In this document: positions 1 to 7,463 of the stretch, piece by piece
How the letters are laid out: each line of letters starts with the position of its first letter
Position numbering within the stretch: position 1 is the stretch's first letter
Assembly: GCF_001553785.1 (NCBI RefSeq)
Contig: NZ_LOJP01000002.1
Location: 590,573-654,572 of the forward strand
Length of the DNA stretch: 64,000 nt
Source of the DNA: Actinoplanes sp. TFC3
GTDB taxonomy: Bacteria; Actinomycetota; Actinomycetes; Mycobacteriales; Micromonosporaceae
Direction of reading: 5' to 3'
Program-made: the position numbers and the translations under genes
The notes under the pieces: model-generated
What the model saw: the letters and a program-made list of their open reading frames with translations, nothing else
The model's database searches: none
What the model was told of the DNA's origin: nothing

Positions 1-248
1 GGGTCGGGCGTGGGGCTCGCAGGTTCACCCGTTAGGGTCCGCGACGTAACCATGTACTGGCGGCCGGGGTTGACCGGTCGGCGTCCGGGCACAGTACGGA
101 GCCGACGGCGGCGCTGCAGCACCCGAGCCGTCGACGACGCCCGCTCCGCGGCCAGGCGCTCGGTGGCGTCGTACCGGCGGACGAGCGCCGGTGCGAGGGC
201 GAGCAGCCCGGCCGCAGCGAGGACGGCGAGGAGCACCGAGGTCGGCAC
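1..248 (-). CDS. Partial hypothetical membrane protein (C-terminus beyond window)
   Basis: Read on the minus strand from GTG at 248 (an alternative GTG lies at 254), seven bases after a GGGAGG ribosome site. The frame stays open to the window edge. The product starts with a hydrophobic segment (LLAVLAAAGLLALAPALV, about residues 6-22). An Arg-rich cytoplasmic-looking stretch follows, then a Pro/Thr-rich region. It lies downstream of the galU-moeA-GNAT operon on the same strand. Mycobacterium tuberculosis also has a membrane-protein gene after rimJ, but I cannot show homology. No enzymatic motif is visible. The function is unknown; a single-pass inner-membrane protein is the most that can be said. 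Confidence 0.6.
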   Translation of the reverse strand, partial: MPTSVLLAVLAAAGLLALAPALVRRYDATERLAAERASSTARVLQRRRRLRTVPGRRPVNPGRQYMVTSRTLTGEPASPTPD

Positions 249-396
249 CCTCACCCCTCCCGTCAGCCTTCGTGGCGCGCCCGGCGGGATGCACCAGACA
301 CGAAAAACCGGACACGAAAAAGTCGCAATCTCCCCGAGATTACGCACGAGAGCTGCCAATATCGGCGCGGCGCGCCGGTTGGGGACTAGCCGAAGA

Positions 397-1041
397 TCAT
401 TTTGCTGTGGTACGGAGCCGGCGCCAGCGCGCCAGCAGCCCGCCTTCGGCTGCTACTTCTTCGCTGGTCATCGCGTAGCCGAGGTGGTCGCGCCAAGCCC
501 CGTCGATGTGCATGTAGCGCGGGTGGTAGGCCTCTTCACGGAACCCGAGTTTCTCCACCACCCGGCGGCTGGGAGCGTTCTCGGGGCGGATGTTCACCTC
601 GATGCGGTGCAGGCCGCCCGGCCCGAACGCGTGGTCCACAGCCAGCGCCAACGCGGTTGGGATCACGCCCCGTCCGGCCACCCGGGAGTCGACCCAATAG
701 CCGGCGTACGCCGAGCTGAACGCGCGCCGCACGATGCTGCCCAGGTTGAGGTGCCCGACCAGGCGCTCCTGACCGTCGTTCTCGCGCAGGCACACCGCGA
801 ACGGCATGCTCTCGCCGCGCCGGGCCGCGCGCTTCATGTCGCGGTACACGTACAGGTAGGTCCGCGGGGAGTTCATCTCGGCCCAGGGGCCGGGGGGCGC
901 CGACTCCCACGGGCTCAGCCAGGGCTGGTTGGCGATCCGGACTTCGGACCAGGCCCGCGCATCGCTGCGCCGATAGGGCCTGAGCAGGACGGCACCGTCC
1001 GCCAGGACGGCAGGCCATCCGGGCGTGGAGCCCAGCATCAT
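397..1041 (-). CDS. GNAT N-acetyltransferase, RimJ/RimL type
   Basis: A 214-residue acetyltransferase of the RimJ/RimL class, which transfers acetyl from acetyl-CoA to N-terminal amines, classically of ribosomal proteins. The family signature is visible: the strand ending GHLNLGSI, the CoA-loop region DSRVAGRGVIPTAL (Q/RxxGxG-like), and the terminal block NAPSRRVVEKLGFREEA. Its ATG overlaps the moeA stop as ATGA, with a second ATG directly after, so it is translationally coupled as the last gene of galU-moeA-GNAT. The same trio (galU, moeA1, rimJ) occurs in M. tuberculosis, which supports the name. The actual substrate is not known. Confidence 0.85.
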   Translation of the reverse strand: MMLGSTPGWPAVLADGAVLLRPYRRSDARAWSEVRIANQPWLSPWESAPPGPWAEMNSPRTYLYVYRDMKRAARRGESMPFAVCLRENDGQERLVGHLNLGSIVRRAFSSAYAGYWVDSRVAGRGVIPTALALAVDHAFGPGGLHRIEVNIRPENAPSRRVVEKLGFREEAYHPRYMHIDGAWRDHLGYAMTSEEVAAEGGLLARWRRLRTTAK

Positions 1042-2348
1042 CGCCTCCGGTCGAGCAGCAGCACGTCCACGGTCGACCCGGCGGCTGCCGCGGTGACCCG
1101 CTCGCCGAGCACCAGCAGACCGTTGGCTTCGGCAAGGCCGGACAGAGTGTACGGCCCACCGGCGAGTGGCTGCACCGTGTAGCCGCCGCCGCGCCGTTCG
1201 GCGACGTGAGCCGGCCGGAATTCGCGCAGGCCGCCGGGTGAGGAGACGGTTTCCAGCAGGTGCGCCTTGACGCTGTGCCGGAACACCGGTTCGGCGCCGG
1301 CGAGCAACTGAATGATCGGACGGGCCAGCACCTCGAAGCCGATGAGCGCCGCACCCGGCTCGCCCGGCAGGCAGACCACCGGCACCTCTTCGCCCCCGAC
1401 GGTGCCGAAGCCCAGCGTGGCCCCCGGCGAGAGGGCCACGTCGGTGAACTCGACCACCCCGCGACCGTGGTCACGCCGGGAGAGCACGCGGCGCAGCATG
1501 TCTCCTGGGCCCGTACCGGTGCCTCCAGTTGTAATGATCAAATCGGCCCGCAGCGTCTGATCTTCGAGCAAGCCGCGCAGGCCTTCGGGGTCGTCGTCGC
1601 AGATGCCGATCCGGTACGCCAAAGCGCCCGCTTCCACCGCCGCCGCCGTGAGCGCATGGGAATTCGCGTCCACGACCTGGCCGGGCTGGCTGGGCCGGCC
1701 CACGTCGACCAGCTCGTCGCCGGTGGCCACCACGACCACCCGGGGGCTGGGCCGCACGACCACATGCCCGATGCCGGACGCCGCGAAAACCGCGACCATG
1801 GCCGGGGTGACGTAGGAGCCGGCCGGCGCGAGCACCCGGCCGACGGGCAGCTCGTCGCCCGCCCGCCGGACCCCGGATCCCCGCTTCGGGGCGTGCATGA
1901 TCTCCACCGCGGCCATGCCCTGGTCGGTCCAGTGCACGGGTACGACCACGTCGGCACCGATCGGTAGCGGCGCCCCGGCCGCCACCGAGAAGCAGGTGCC
2001 CGGGGTCAGCCGCACCGGCCGCCAGCTAGCCGCCCCCAGGTCGCCGACAACGTTGAGCCGCACCGGGCGCAGCCCCGCCTCGAACGAGCCGAAGGAGGGG
2101 TGTGAGCCCTTGCGCCCGGCCGAGGCGAGGTCTTCCCAGCGGGCCGCGTACCCGTCGATCGCGGCCTGGTCAAAGGCCGGATAGGGGTGCGGGGCCAGCA
2201 CGTCGTGCGCCAGCACGTTGCCGTGCGCCTGGGTGAGGTCGAGGTCGAGCGGAGGCAGCGCCCGCAACCTGCGCAGCACGCTGCCCAGGTATTCGGCGAG
2301 AGGCATCAGCTCGTTGGCGGCCGCCTCGGCATCGGCCGTGGCGGTCAT
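1038..2348 (-). CDS. moeA: Molybdopterin molybdenumtransferase MoeA (gephyrin-like)
   Basis: Inserts molybdate into adenylylated molybdopterin in the last step of Moco synthesis, in the cytoplasm. The 436-residue product shows the MoeA N-terminal block (AFDQAAIDGYAAR, the usual FDxSxxDGYA motif), a central MoCF domain with TTGGTGTGPGDML, and the C-terminal MoeA domain (LPGEPGAALIGFEVLARP). I chose the ATG at 2348 because it overlaps the galU stop as ATGA; the upstream in-frame ATG at 2384 would run back into galU. Its own stop overlaps the next ATG. No mogA or moaA is in the window, so the rest of the pathway is elsewhere. Confidence 0.93.
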   Translation of the reverse strand: MTATADAEAAANELMPLAEYLGSVLRRLRALPPLDLDLTQAHGNVLAHDVLAPHPYPAFDQAAIDGYAARWEDLASAGRKGSHPSFGSFEAGLRPVRLNVVGDLGAASWRPVRLTPGTCFSVAAGAPLPIGADVVVPVHWTDQGMAAVEIMHAPKRGSGVRRAGDELPVGRVLAPAGSYVTPAMVAVFAASGIGHVVVRPSPRVVVVATGDELVDVGRPSQPGQVVDANSHALTAAAVEAGALAYRIGICDDDPEGLRGLLEDQTLRADLIITTGGTGTGPGDMLRRVLSRRDHGRGVVEFTDVALSPGATLGFGTVGGEEVPVVCLPGEPGAALIGFEVLARPIIQLLAGAEPVFRHSVKAHLLETVSSPGGLREFRPAHVAERRGGGYTVQPLAGGPYTLSGLAEANGLLVLGERVTAAAAGSTVDVLLLDRRR

Positions 2349-3259
2349 CCCTTGGCACCGCCGGCTACGAACTCGCCCAGCCATTGCCGGAATTCCGCGC
2401 CGAAGTCGGGCCGCTTTGCCGCGATCTCGACAACGGTCTGCAGATAACCCAGCGGCATGCCGGTGTCGTAGCGGTGCCCGCGGTAGACGATGCCGTGCAC
2501 CGGTGTGCCCTCGGTCAGGAGCTGCGCCATCGCGTCGGTCAGCTGGATCTCGCCGCCGCTGCCGGGCTTGGTGTTGTTGATCGCCTCGAAGATCTTGGCG
2601 GGCAACACGTAGCGGCCGACCACGGCGAGGTTGCTCGGCGCTTCGGCCGGCGACGGCTTCTCGACCAGGCCGGTGACCTCGACGATGTCCTCGCCGAACT
2701 CCGACTCCTTCACCGAGGCGATGCCGTAGCGGCTGGTCTCCTCGGGTGCGACCTCGATGAAGGCAAGCACGATGCCGCCGGTGCGCGCCTGCAGGTCGAG
2801 CATGGCCGGCAGCAGCGGCCGGTCCTGCTCGACGAACTCGTCACCGAGCAGCACGGCGAACGCGTTGTCACCCACGTGCGAGGCGGCCACCCCAACGGCA
2901 TGGCCGAGGCCGAGCGGCTCACCCTGGCGGCAGGTGTAGATGTCGGCCAGTTCGCTTGTCCGCCGTACGGCCGCAAGCCGCTCTTTGTCGCCTTTTTCCT
3001 CCAGCCGCGCCTCGACGTCGGGCCGGCGGTCGAAATGGTCGACCATCGAGGTCTTGCCACGGCCGGTGACCAGCAGGACATCGGTGATGCCCGCTGCGGC
3101 CGCCTCCTCGACGATGTACTGCAGGACCGGGCGGTCCACAACGGGTAGCAGTTCCTTGGGAACAGCCTTGGTGGCAGGGAGGAATCGGGTCGCGAGCCCG
3201 GCCGCCGGAATGACGGCCTTGACGGCTCGCCGGCCGGTCTCGTGCTCCTGCGTGGTCAT
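2345..3259 (-). CDS. galU: UTP-glucose-1-phosphate uridylyltransferase GalU
   Basis: Makes UDP-glucose from UTP and glucose-1-phosphate for cell-envelope glycans and trehalose. The 304-residue length fits the family. The nucleotidyltransferase signature lies near the N-terminus (VIPAAGLATRFLPATKAVPKE), followed by the Lys/Asp sugar-binding region (LGDEFVEQD, VEKPSPAEAPSNLAVVGRYVL). It is the first gene of a three-gene overlapping operon with moeA and the GNAT gene. Only 50 bases separate it from the end of the upstream diguanylate cyclase gene on the same strand. Confidence 0.95.
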   Translation of the reverse strand: MTTQEHETGRRAVKAVIPAAGLATRFLPATKAVPKELLPVVDRPVLQYIVEEAAAAGITDVLLVTGRGKTSMVDHFDRRPDVEARLEEKGDKERLAAVRRTSELADIYTCRQGEPLGLGHAVGVAASHVGDNAFAVLLGDEFVEQDRPLLPAMLDLQARTGGIVLAFIEVAPEETSRYGIASVKESEFGEDIVEVTGLVEKPSPAEAPSNLAVVGRYVLPAKIFEAINNTKPGSGGEIQLTDAMAQLLTEGTPVHGIVYRGHRYDTGMPLGYLQTVVEIAAKRPDFGAEFRQWLGEFVAGGAKG

Positions 3260-3309
3260 TTGAGGGTCACCGCACCTTCGCTGTGTTCATGCCCGGACAT
3301 GCCGCGAGA

Positions 3310-5322
3310 CTATCGGCCGCGCGCCTGCCGTGGCGGTTGTGGCCCACCGGGCGCGCCCGTCACGGATCCCAGATTCTCGCTTTGCCCCTCCGGCACCCGG
3401 GCTGAAACTGAGGATTGAGTCACATTCACGTTGGGCACCTGCTGACGCTCGGCGAGCCGGTACGTGTCACGCCCGGCATGCTTCGCGGCATACAGGGCGT
3501 CATCCGCGGCATCGAGCACCTGTTGCGCGCTGCCACCGTGCTCGGGATAGACGGCTATACCAATGGAGACGGAGATCGGGACCGTGAGTTGCATCCTCGC
3601 CTCCCCACTGCGGGACTCGACGCGGACCGGCATCTCCCGGATCGCGGCGCCGAGGCGTTCGGCCACGATGATCCCCCCGTACGCGTCCGTTTCGGGGAGA
3701 AGCACCACAAATTCCTCACCGCCCTGCCGGAAAGCGACGTCAACTTCGCGCAGCCCCTCGCGTACCCGCCGCGCGAACTCCCCGAGCACCGAGTCGCCGG
3801 CGGCGTGACCGTACGTGTCGTTGACGTCCTTGAAGTGATCGAGATCCAACACCAGGACGGTGAGCATCCGCGCGAACCGGTTGGCCCGCTCGACCTCGCG
3901 CCGCAGCGATTCCCGCAGGTAGCGGTAGTTCCACAAACCCGTGAGAGGGTCGGTGAGGGACAGCCGTTGCGCTTCCTCATGCACCCGTACGTTGTGCACG
4001 GCGACCCCGGCCTGTCCGGCAAACGTGCGCAGAGTGAGCAGGTCGGCATCGTCGAACTCATCCGCTCCGAGCCGGTCGTACAGGGCGAGTACCCCCAATG
4101 TGGCCGGCTTACCGCCCTCCGCGGCCGGATCGCCGGGCCAGAGCGGATCGTCGACGGTCGCGGGTGCACAGATGGGCACGGCAACATAGGTCTGACAGGC
4201 CGGCTCATCGCCAAGAACCGCCGGGCGCACCCCTCGCCGCGGCTCGGCACCAGCGGCAACCGTCCCGAGAATCCCCTGCCCGAGCGCAATCCGCAAAGAC
4301 GGAAGATCCTTTTCCGGTACGTCCCACTGCCCGCTCAGCCCCTCGGCACACCGGGCGGCCAGCATCCCGTCGGCCGGGTCGAGCAGCAGCACCACCCCGC
4401 CCCGCGCCCCCGTGGCGGCCCGTGCGGTCTGCAGGATCACCTGCAGGATCCGGTGCAGATCGTGAGTGCTCGACAGCGTGTCGCCCAGGATCGCCAGATG
4501 TCCCCGTAGCTGGTCACGACTGGCCGTCAAGGCTTGCACGTACGACCGCAGCTCGCGGGTCATCCGGTTGAACGTGCCCGCCAGCCGCCCTATCTCGTCG
4601 ACCCGCCCGACCGGGACCCGTACCTCCAGATCGCCGCCGGCCACCTTGCCGGCCGCCCACGCCAGCTCCTCCAGCGGCCGGGTGGTCGACCGGGCCAGCC
4701 AGCGAGCCGCGAAGATCGCCAGCCCGGCAACCGCCAGCACCGCCACGGCCAGGAAGGCATAGAGGGCCCCGGGCTGATCCGAGTACACCCGGACCGTCAG
4801 CGGGAGGGGCTGACCCGGTTCGGCGGACAGGTGCCGTACCTGGTCACCGGCCCTTGCCGTGGTGGAGATCTCAACCTCGGCGCCGCTGGTGCCCGCAAGC
4901 CGCCGGATCAGCGCCGGATCGATCCGTTCGACGGCGAACACGACAACGTCGCCCTGCACCGCGCTGGCCACCACCGCCGAGATGTTTCCGGGCTGCTGGG
5001 CCGGCTTGGCGCAGTCCCGCTCACCGGGGTTCTGCCGGCCGCCGATACGCACCTCGGTGGCCAGCCCGCGCGTAATCATCTGCTCCGCAGCGGTGCGCTG
5101 CTCACCAGCACCGAGCACGGCGACGGCATCCGCGACCGCCTGCAGCTGGCGGCAGAGGGCTCCGATAGCGGTGCGCGTGGTCGTTACGGCATGATCGAGC
5201 CGCTCGACCGTCCGATCCTGGCTCACCGTGGCCACCGTCATTCCGACGAAGAAGGACCCGAGCAGAACCGGGCCGAGCACAACCGCGAGAAAAGCGGCGG
5301 TGAGTCGGCCACGCAGAGTCAC
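3310..5322 (-). CDS. Membrane diguanylate cyclase: TM-sensor-TM-HAMP-GAF-GGDEF
   Basis: Synthesises c-di-GMP from two GTP. The GTG start at 5322 follows AGGAGG by four bases and gives 670 residues. Order: TM1 about 8-30, an extracytoplasmic sensor region about 31-185, TM2 about 187-208, HAMP about 209-262, GAF about 285-445, and GGDEF about 455-625. The active site is GGEEF (534-538). An inhibitory I-site RxxD (REVD, 525-528) lies exactly five residues upstream, so product inhibition is expected. There is no EAL or HD-GYP domain. An in-frame start at 5580 would cover the divergent cyclo-ligase gene and is rejected. The ligand of the periplasmic-type sensor is unknown. It sits between galU and the cyclo-ligase gene, which are close neighbours in mycobacteria. 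Confidence 0.9.
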   Translation of the reverse strand: MTLRGRLTAAFLAVVLGPVLLGSFFVGMTVATVSQDRTVERLDHAVTTTRTAIGALCRQLQAVADAVAVLGAGEQRTAAEQMITRGLATEVRIGGRQNPGERDCAKPAQQPGNISAVVASAVQGDVVVFAVERIDPALIRRLAGTSGAEVEISTTARAGDQVRHLSAEPGQPLPLTVRVYSDQPGALYAFLAVAVLAVAGLAIFAARWLARSTTRPLEELAWAAGKVAGGDLEVRVPVGRVDEIGRLAGTFNRMTRELRSYVQALTASRDQLRGHLAILGDTLSSTHDLHRILQVILQTARAATGARGGVVLLLDPADGMLAARCAEGLSGQWDVPEKDLPSLRIALGQGILGTVAAGAEPRRGVRPAVLGDEPACQTYVAVPICAPATVDDPLWPGDPAAEGGKPATLGVLALYDRLGADEFDDADLLTLRTFAGQAGVAVHNVRVHEEAQRLSLTDPLTGLWNYRYLRESLRREVERANRFARMLTVLVLDLDHFKDVNDTYGHAAGDSVLGEFARRVREGLREVDVAFRQGGEEFVVLLPETDAYGGIIVAERLGAAIREMPVRVESRSGEARMQLTVPISVSIGIAVYPEHGGSAQQVLDAADDALYAAKHAGRDTYRLAERQQVPNVNVTQSSVSARVPEGQSENLGSVTGAPGGPQPPRQARGR

Positions 5323-5404
5323 GCATCCTCCTGGAAGTGGCCTTCTATTCCAGCGATGCTGACATAGTGCGCACCGTTTGCCGGGTTTCCCAAGGGGGTG
5401 TTGC

Positions 5405-6052
5405 GTGCCCGATTTCATCGGTGACGCGGAAAGCCTACGAGCCGGAAAGATCGCACTCCGCACACGAATCCTCGCAGCGCGTAGATCAAAAACGCCGGGA
5501 TCCCTGCGCGAAGCGGCCGAAGCGGTCACCGCGGCCCTGCTCGTAGAGATCCACAACCAGTCACCCACAGTCATCGCCACCTATGTCCCCATCGGCCCGG
5601 AACCGGGTGGACCCGGGCTGCCCGAGGCACTACGGAGAGTGCCCACTGCGGGCCGCACCCGGGCCCACCGGACCGCGACCGTGCTGCTGCCGGTGCTTCT
5701 CCCCGATGGCGACCTCGACTGGGCGCAGTACGACGGCCCCGGCTCGGTGCGACCCGGCCCGAGAGGGCTGCTGGAACCCGTGGGCCGCCGGCTAGGAGTT
5801 GCGGCCGTGGCGGAGGCCGGGTTGGTCGTGGTCCCGGCGCTGGCCGTGGACCGGCGCGGCGTACGGATGGGCCGGGGCGGCGGCTCCTACGATCGCGCGC
5901 TCGCCCGGGTGTCACCGCAGGCGTTCACCGTTGCCCTGTTGCACGACGGCGAGCTGGTCGATCGGGTGCCCGCCGAGGCGCACGACCGTCACGTACGGGC
6001 CACGATCACCCCCTCGGAGGGGCTCAGTGGGGCTGCCGACTGGACGAAATAA
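5405..6052 (+). CDS. 5-formyltetrahydrofolate cyclo-ligase
   Basis: ATP-dependent conversion of 5-formyl-THF to 5,10-methenyl-THF (folate salvage, cytoplasm). The product has 215 residues from GTG 5405, with AAGGGGG six bases upstream. Family features: KxxLRxxxLAxRR at the N-terminus (KIALRTRILAARR), the substrate loop YVPIGPE, the 'VVVPALAVD' strand, and the ATP/phosphate loop MGRGGGSYDR at about 155-164. It is divergent from the diguanylate cyclase gene and followed by the ruc-like gene; the same neighbours (Rv0992c-Rv0991c) occur in M. tuberculosis. Confidence 0.9.
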   Translation: MPDFIGDAESLRAGKIALRTRILAARRSKTPGSLREAAEAVTAALLVEIHNQSPTVIATYVPIGPEPGGPGLPEALRRVPTAGRTRAHRTATVLLPVLLPDGDLDWAQYDGPGSVRPGPRGLLEPVGRRLGVAAVAEAGLVVVPALAVDRRGVRMGRGGGSYDRALARVSPQAFTVALLHDGELVDRVPAEAHDRHVRATITPSEGLSGAADWTK

Positions 6053-6055
6053 ACT
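6050..6055 (+). promoter_or_regulatory. Putative -10 element of the ruc-like gene
   Basis: TAAACT overlaps the cyclo-ligase stop codon. A start of transcription about 7 bases downstream would place the CIRCE-like repeat (6070-6096) just inside the 5' leader, the usual place for HrcA control. No convincing -35 is visible. Confidence 0.4.
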
Positions 6056-6069
6056 CCGATGACGGAACA

Positions 6070-6096
6070 TTGGCACTCGTGGACAGGGAGTGCCAA
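6070..6096 (+). promoter_or_regulatory. CIRCE-like HrcA operator
   Basis: Perfect inverted repeat TTGGCACTC-N9-GAGTGCCAA. It differs from the CIRCE consensus TTAGCACTC-N9-GAGTGCTAA only by one symmetric base pair and has exactly the nine-base spacer. It ends 47 bases before the ruc-like start codon. In M. tuberculosis the homologous gene Rv0991c is known to belong to the HrcA regulon. There is no T-run after it, so a terminator is unlikely. Confidence 0.8.
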
Positions 6097-6143
6097 GCGC
6101 TTCCTCTTGAACGACCAGTTCGCATGACCGACGCGGAGGACCA

Positions 6144-6503
6144 GTGCCCACGTACCAGTACGCCTGCACCGAGTGTGGCGAGCAGCTCGAGCGCGTGCAG
6201 TCATTCTCCGACCCCGCCCTCACGGAGTGCCCGGCCTGCGGCGGCAAGCTCCGCAAGGTCTTCAACTCGGTCGGCATCGTCTTCAAGGGCTCCGGCTTCT
6301 ACCGCAACGACTCGCGCTCGGGCAACGTGAGCGCTGAGAAGAGCGCCTCGACCCCCTCGGAGAGCAAGTCGTCCTCCGACTCGTCATCGTCATCGTCATC
6401 GACCACACCTTCGCCGGCACCGGCCTCGACCTCCTCGTCGTCATCCTCGGCTTCCTCGTCGTCCTCTTCCTCGTCCACGTCCTCAGCCGCAGCCTCGTCC
6501 TGA
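6144..6503 (+). CDS. ruc: FmdB-type zinc-ribbon protein with Ser-rich tail (Ruc-like chaperone)
   Basis: The 119-residue protein has an N-terminal zinc ribbon with two CxxC pairs (Cys8/Cys11, Cys29/Cys32) and, from about residue 58, a disordered tail made almost wholly of Ser with some Thr, Ala and Pro. This is the architecture of M. tuberculosis Rv0991c (Ruc), described as an oxidation-activated holdase working with the Hsp70 system. Position after the cyclo-ligase gene and the CIRCE-like operator upstream both match. GTG start at 6144 after GGAGG. Inference: heat- and redox-regulated chaperone. The chaperone role rests on homology and context only. Confidence 0.8.
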   Translation: MPTYQYACTECGEQLERVQSFSDPALTECPACGGKLRKVFNSVGIVFKGSGFYRNDSRSGNVSAEKSASTPSESKSSSDSSSSSSSTTPSPAPASTSSSSSSASSSSSSSSTSSAAASS

Positions 6504-6520
6504 GCGGTTCGCCGCTGCAC

Positions 6521-6549
6521 CAGCCCGAGCCGAACCACGGCTCGGGCTG
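6521..6549 (+). terminator. Hairpin after ruc-like gene
   Basis: Perfect 12-bp stem CAGCCCGAGCCG / CGGCTCGGGCTG with a five-base loop (AACCA), 17 bases after the stop codon. No T-run follows, as is common in GC-rich actinobacteria. Confidence 0.7.
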
Positions 6550-6588
6550 ACCCGTATGTTCTACCGCCTCGCCCAGCGCGTTCCGGAG

Positions 6589-6614
6589 TTATCCACAGGG
6601 CGTCCCTGTCCACA
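6589..6614 (+). promoter_or_regulatory. Paired DnaA-box-like 9-mers
   Basis: TTATCCACA (6589-6597, perfect DnaA-box consensus) and CTGTCCACA (6606-6614) in direct orientation. The second ends 31 bases before the -10 of the next gene. A near-identical arrangement lies at 17898-17918. Confidence 0.55.
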
Positions 6615-6645
6615 GGCGCCCCAGCACCCGGCAGCGCGATCTGCC

Positions 6646-6651
6646 TAGGTT
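6646..6651 (+). promoter_or_regulatory. Leaderless-type -10 (TAGGTT)
   Basis: TAGGTT followed by six bases and GTG at 6658, the typical spacing of an actinobacterial leaderless promoter. It decides the start of the next gene, which has no ribosome-binding site. Confidence 0.55.
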
Positions 6652-6657
6652 CGCCGC

Positions 6658-7137
6658 GTGCGAACCTCATCGGAACCATCACTGAAAACGTTCCGCCGCC
6701 CGCCCTGGCGCCGGTGGACGATGCGAGCATCCGCAACTGCGCTGCTGGCCGCTCTGGCGGTCCTGGCGCTCTTGTCGGGCCGGTCCAGTTGCGACCCAAC
6801 AGCCCCAGCTCGTACGGCCTCAGCAGTCCCGCGCCTCCCGACGCCCACCGCAACCGCGTCCGGGCTGTTCCAGGCGCCTGAGGGGCTGGTGGGAGTGCCG
6901 GTTCGGCTGGCTGAGCCTGCTGCGCTGCGGCTGGTGAAGCTGCGCGACCGGGTGGACCTTTTCCGGCCCAGCGACAGCGCGCACCCGATCGCCACCGATG
7001 CCCCCGTACTCGGGGTCACCGGCTTGGAGGATCCGCTCAGCGGTGGGCTGCTGCTGGGTCTGCCGCCGGAGGTTGCCCGGACAGCCGTCAGCCCAGCCGC
7101 CGAGGGCTACGCGATAGTGATCCGGCCCAGCGGCTGA
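6658..7137 (+). CDS. Membrane-anchored protein with possible RcpC/CpaB-like C-terminal domain
   Basis: The 159-residue protein has a basic N-terminus, one membrane segment (about 24-41, ALLAALAVLALLSG), a Pro/Thr linker, and a soluble domain from about 70. The pattern in that domain (RVDLFRP...ATDAPVLGVTG...GGLLLGLPPEVA) resembles the RcpC/CpaB pilus-assembly C-terminal domain, as found in a protein commonly encoded after fmdB in actinobacteria; this is recollection, not a search. No other pilus gene is near. The start is supported by the leaderless -10 at 6646. Two DnaA-box-like sequences lie upstream. Function unknown. Confidence 0.65.
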   Translation: MRTSSEPSLKTFRRPPWRRWTMRASATALLAALAVLALLSGRSSCDPTAPARTASAVPRLPTPTATASGLFQAPEGLVGVPVRLAEPAALRLVKLRDRVDLFRPSDSAHPIATDAPVLGVTGLEDPLSGGLLLGLPPEVARTAVSPAAEGYAIVIRPSG

Positions 7138-7175
7138 GGGCCGCGGCTCGCGACGGCGACCGAACCGCGTGGGGT

Positions 7176-7205
7176 CCGCGGCTCGAGACGGTGATCGAGC
7201 CGCGG
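7176..7205. terminator. Bidirectional hairpin between convergent genes
   Basis: Perfect 11-bp stem CCGCGGCTCGA / TCGAGCCGCGG with an eight-base loop, between the plus gene ending 7137 and the minus gene ending 7222. Confidence 0.75.
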
Positions 7206-7221
7206 GAAAGCAGCGGTGGGC

Positions 7222-7407
7222 TCAGCCCCAGTGCGGCGGCCGGTCCTCGAACAGGCGGTCGTCGTTCGAGTCCTCGGTGCTGCGATAGCCCCAGCCACGC
7301 TCGGTGTCGTCGCGGGTCTGGTCCGGGAGCACTGGTGCTTCTTCGGATTCGAAGTCGACGGGGCGCTCGGCGTCCGCGTCGCGGTCGGGTTCGTCAAGGA
7401 TGTCCAC
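7222..7407 (-). CDS. Small acidic hypothetical protein (61 aa)
   Basis: A 61-residue, very acidic protein (about 18 Asp/Glu) with no Cys and no membrane segment, ending in EDRPPHWG. The GTG start at 7407 is supported by TACCCT-N6-GTG (leaderless promoter at 7414-7419). A longer in-frame extension to 7716 would cover the divergent gene and is rejected. Similar short acidic proteins are common in Micromonosporaceae as far as I recall. No function can be assigned. Confidence 0.65.
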   Translation of the reverse strand: MDILDEPDRDADAERPVDFESEEAPVLPDQTRDDTERGWGYRSTEDSNDDRLFEDRPPHWG

Positions 7408-7413
7408 GCTATG

Positions 7414-7419
7414 AGGGTA
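7414..7419 (-). promoter_or_regulatory. Leaderless-type -10 (TACCCT)
   Basis: On the minus strand, TACCCT, six bases, then GTG at 7407. It lies in the 56-bp divergent spacer shared with the gene starting at 7464. Confidence 0.5.
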
Positions 7420-7463
7420 GGCCGCGTGGCGCGCGCTGTCGGCCCCCGATAGATGTAGCGTCG

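Noticed and set aside
1038..1474. Long minus-strand frame (536-1474) overlapping moeA and the GNAT gene
   Set aside because: Shadow frame: Arg/Pro/Ser-rich translation with no motif, while moeA and the acetyltransferase read cleanly.
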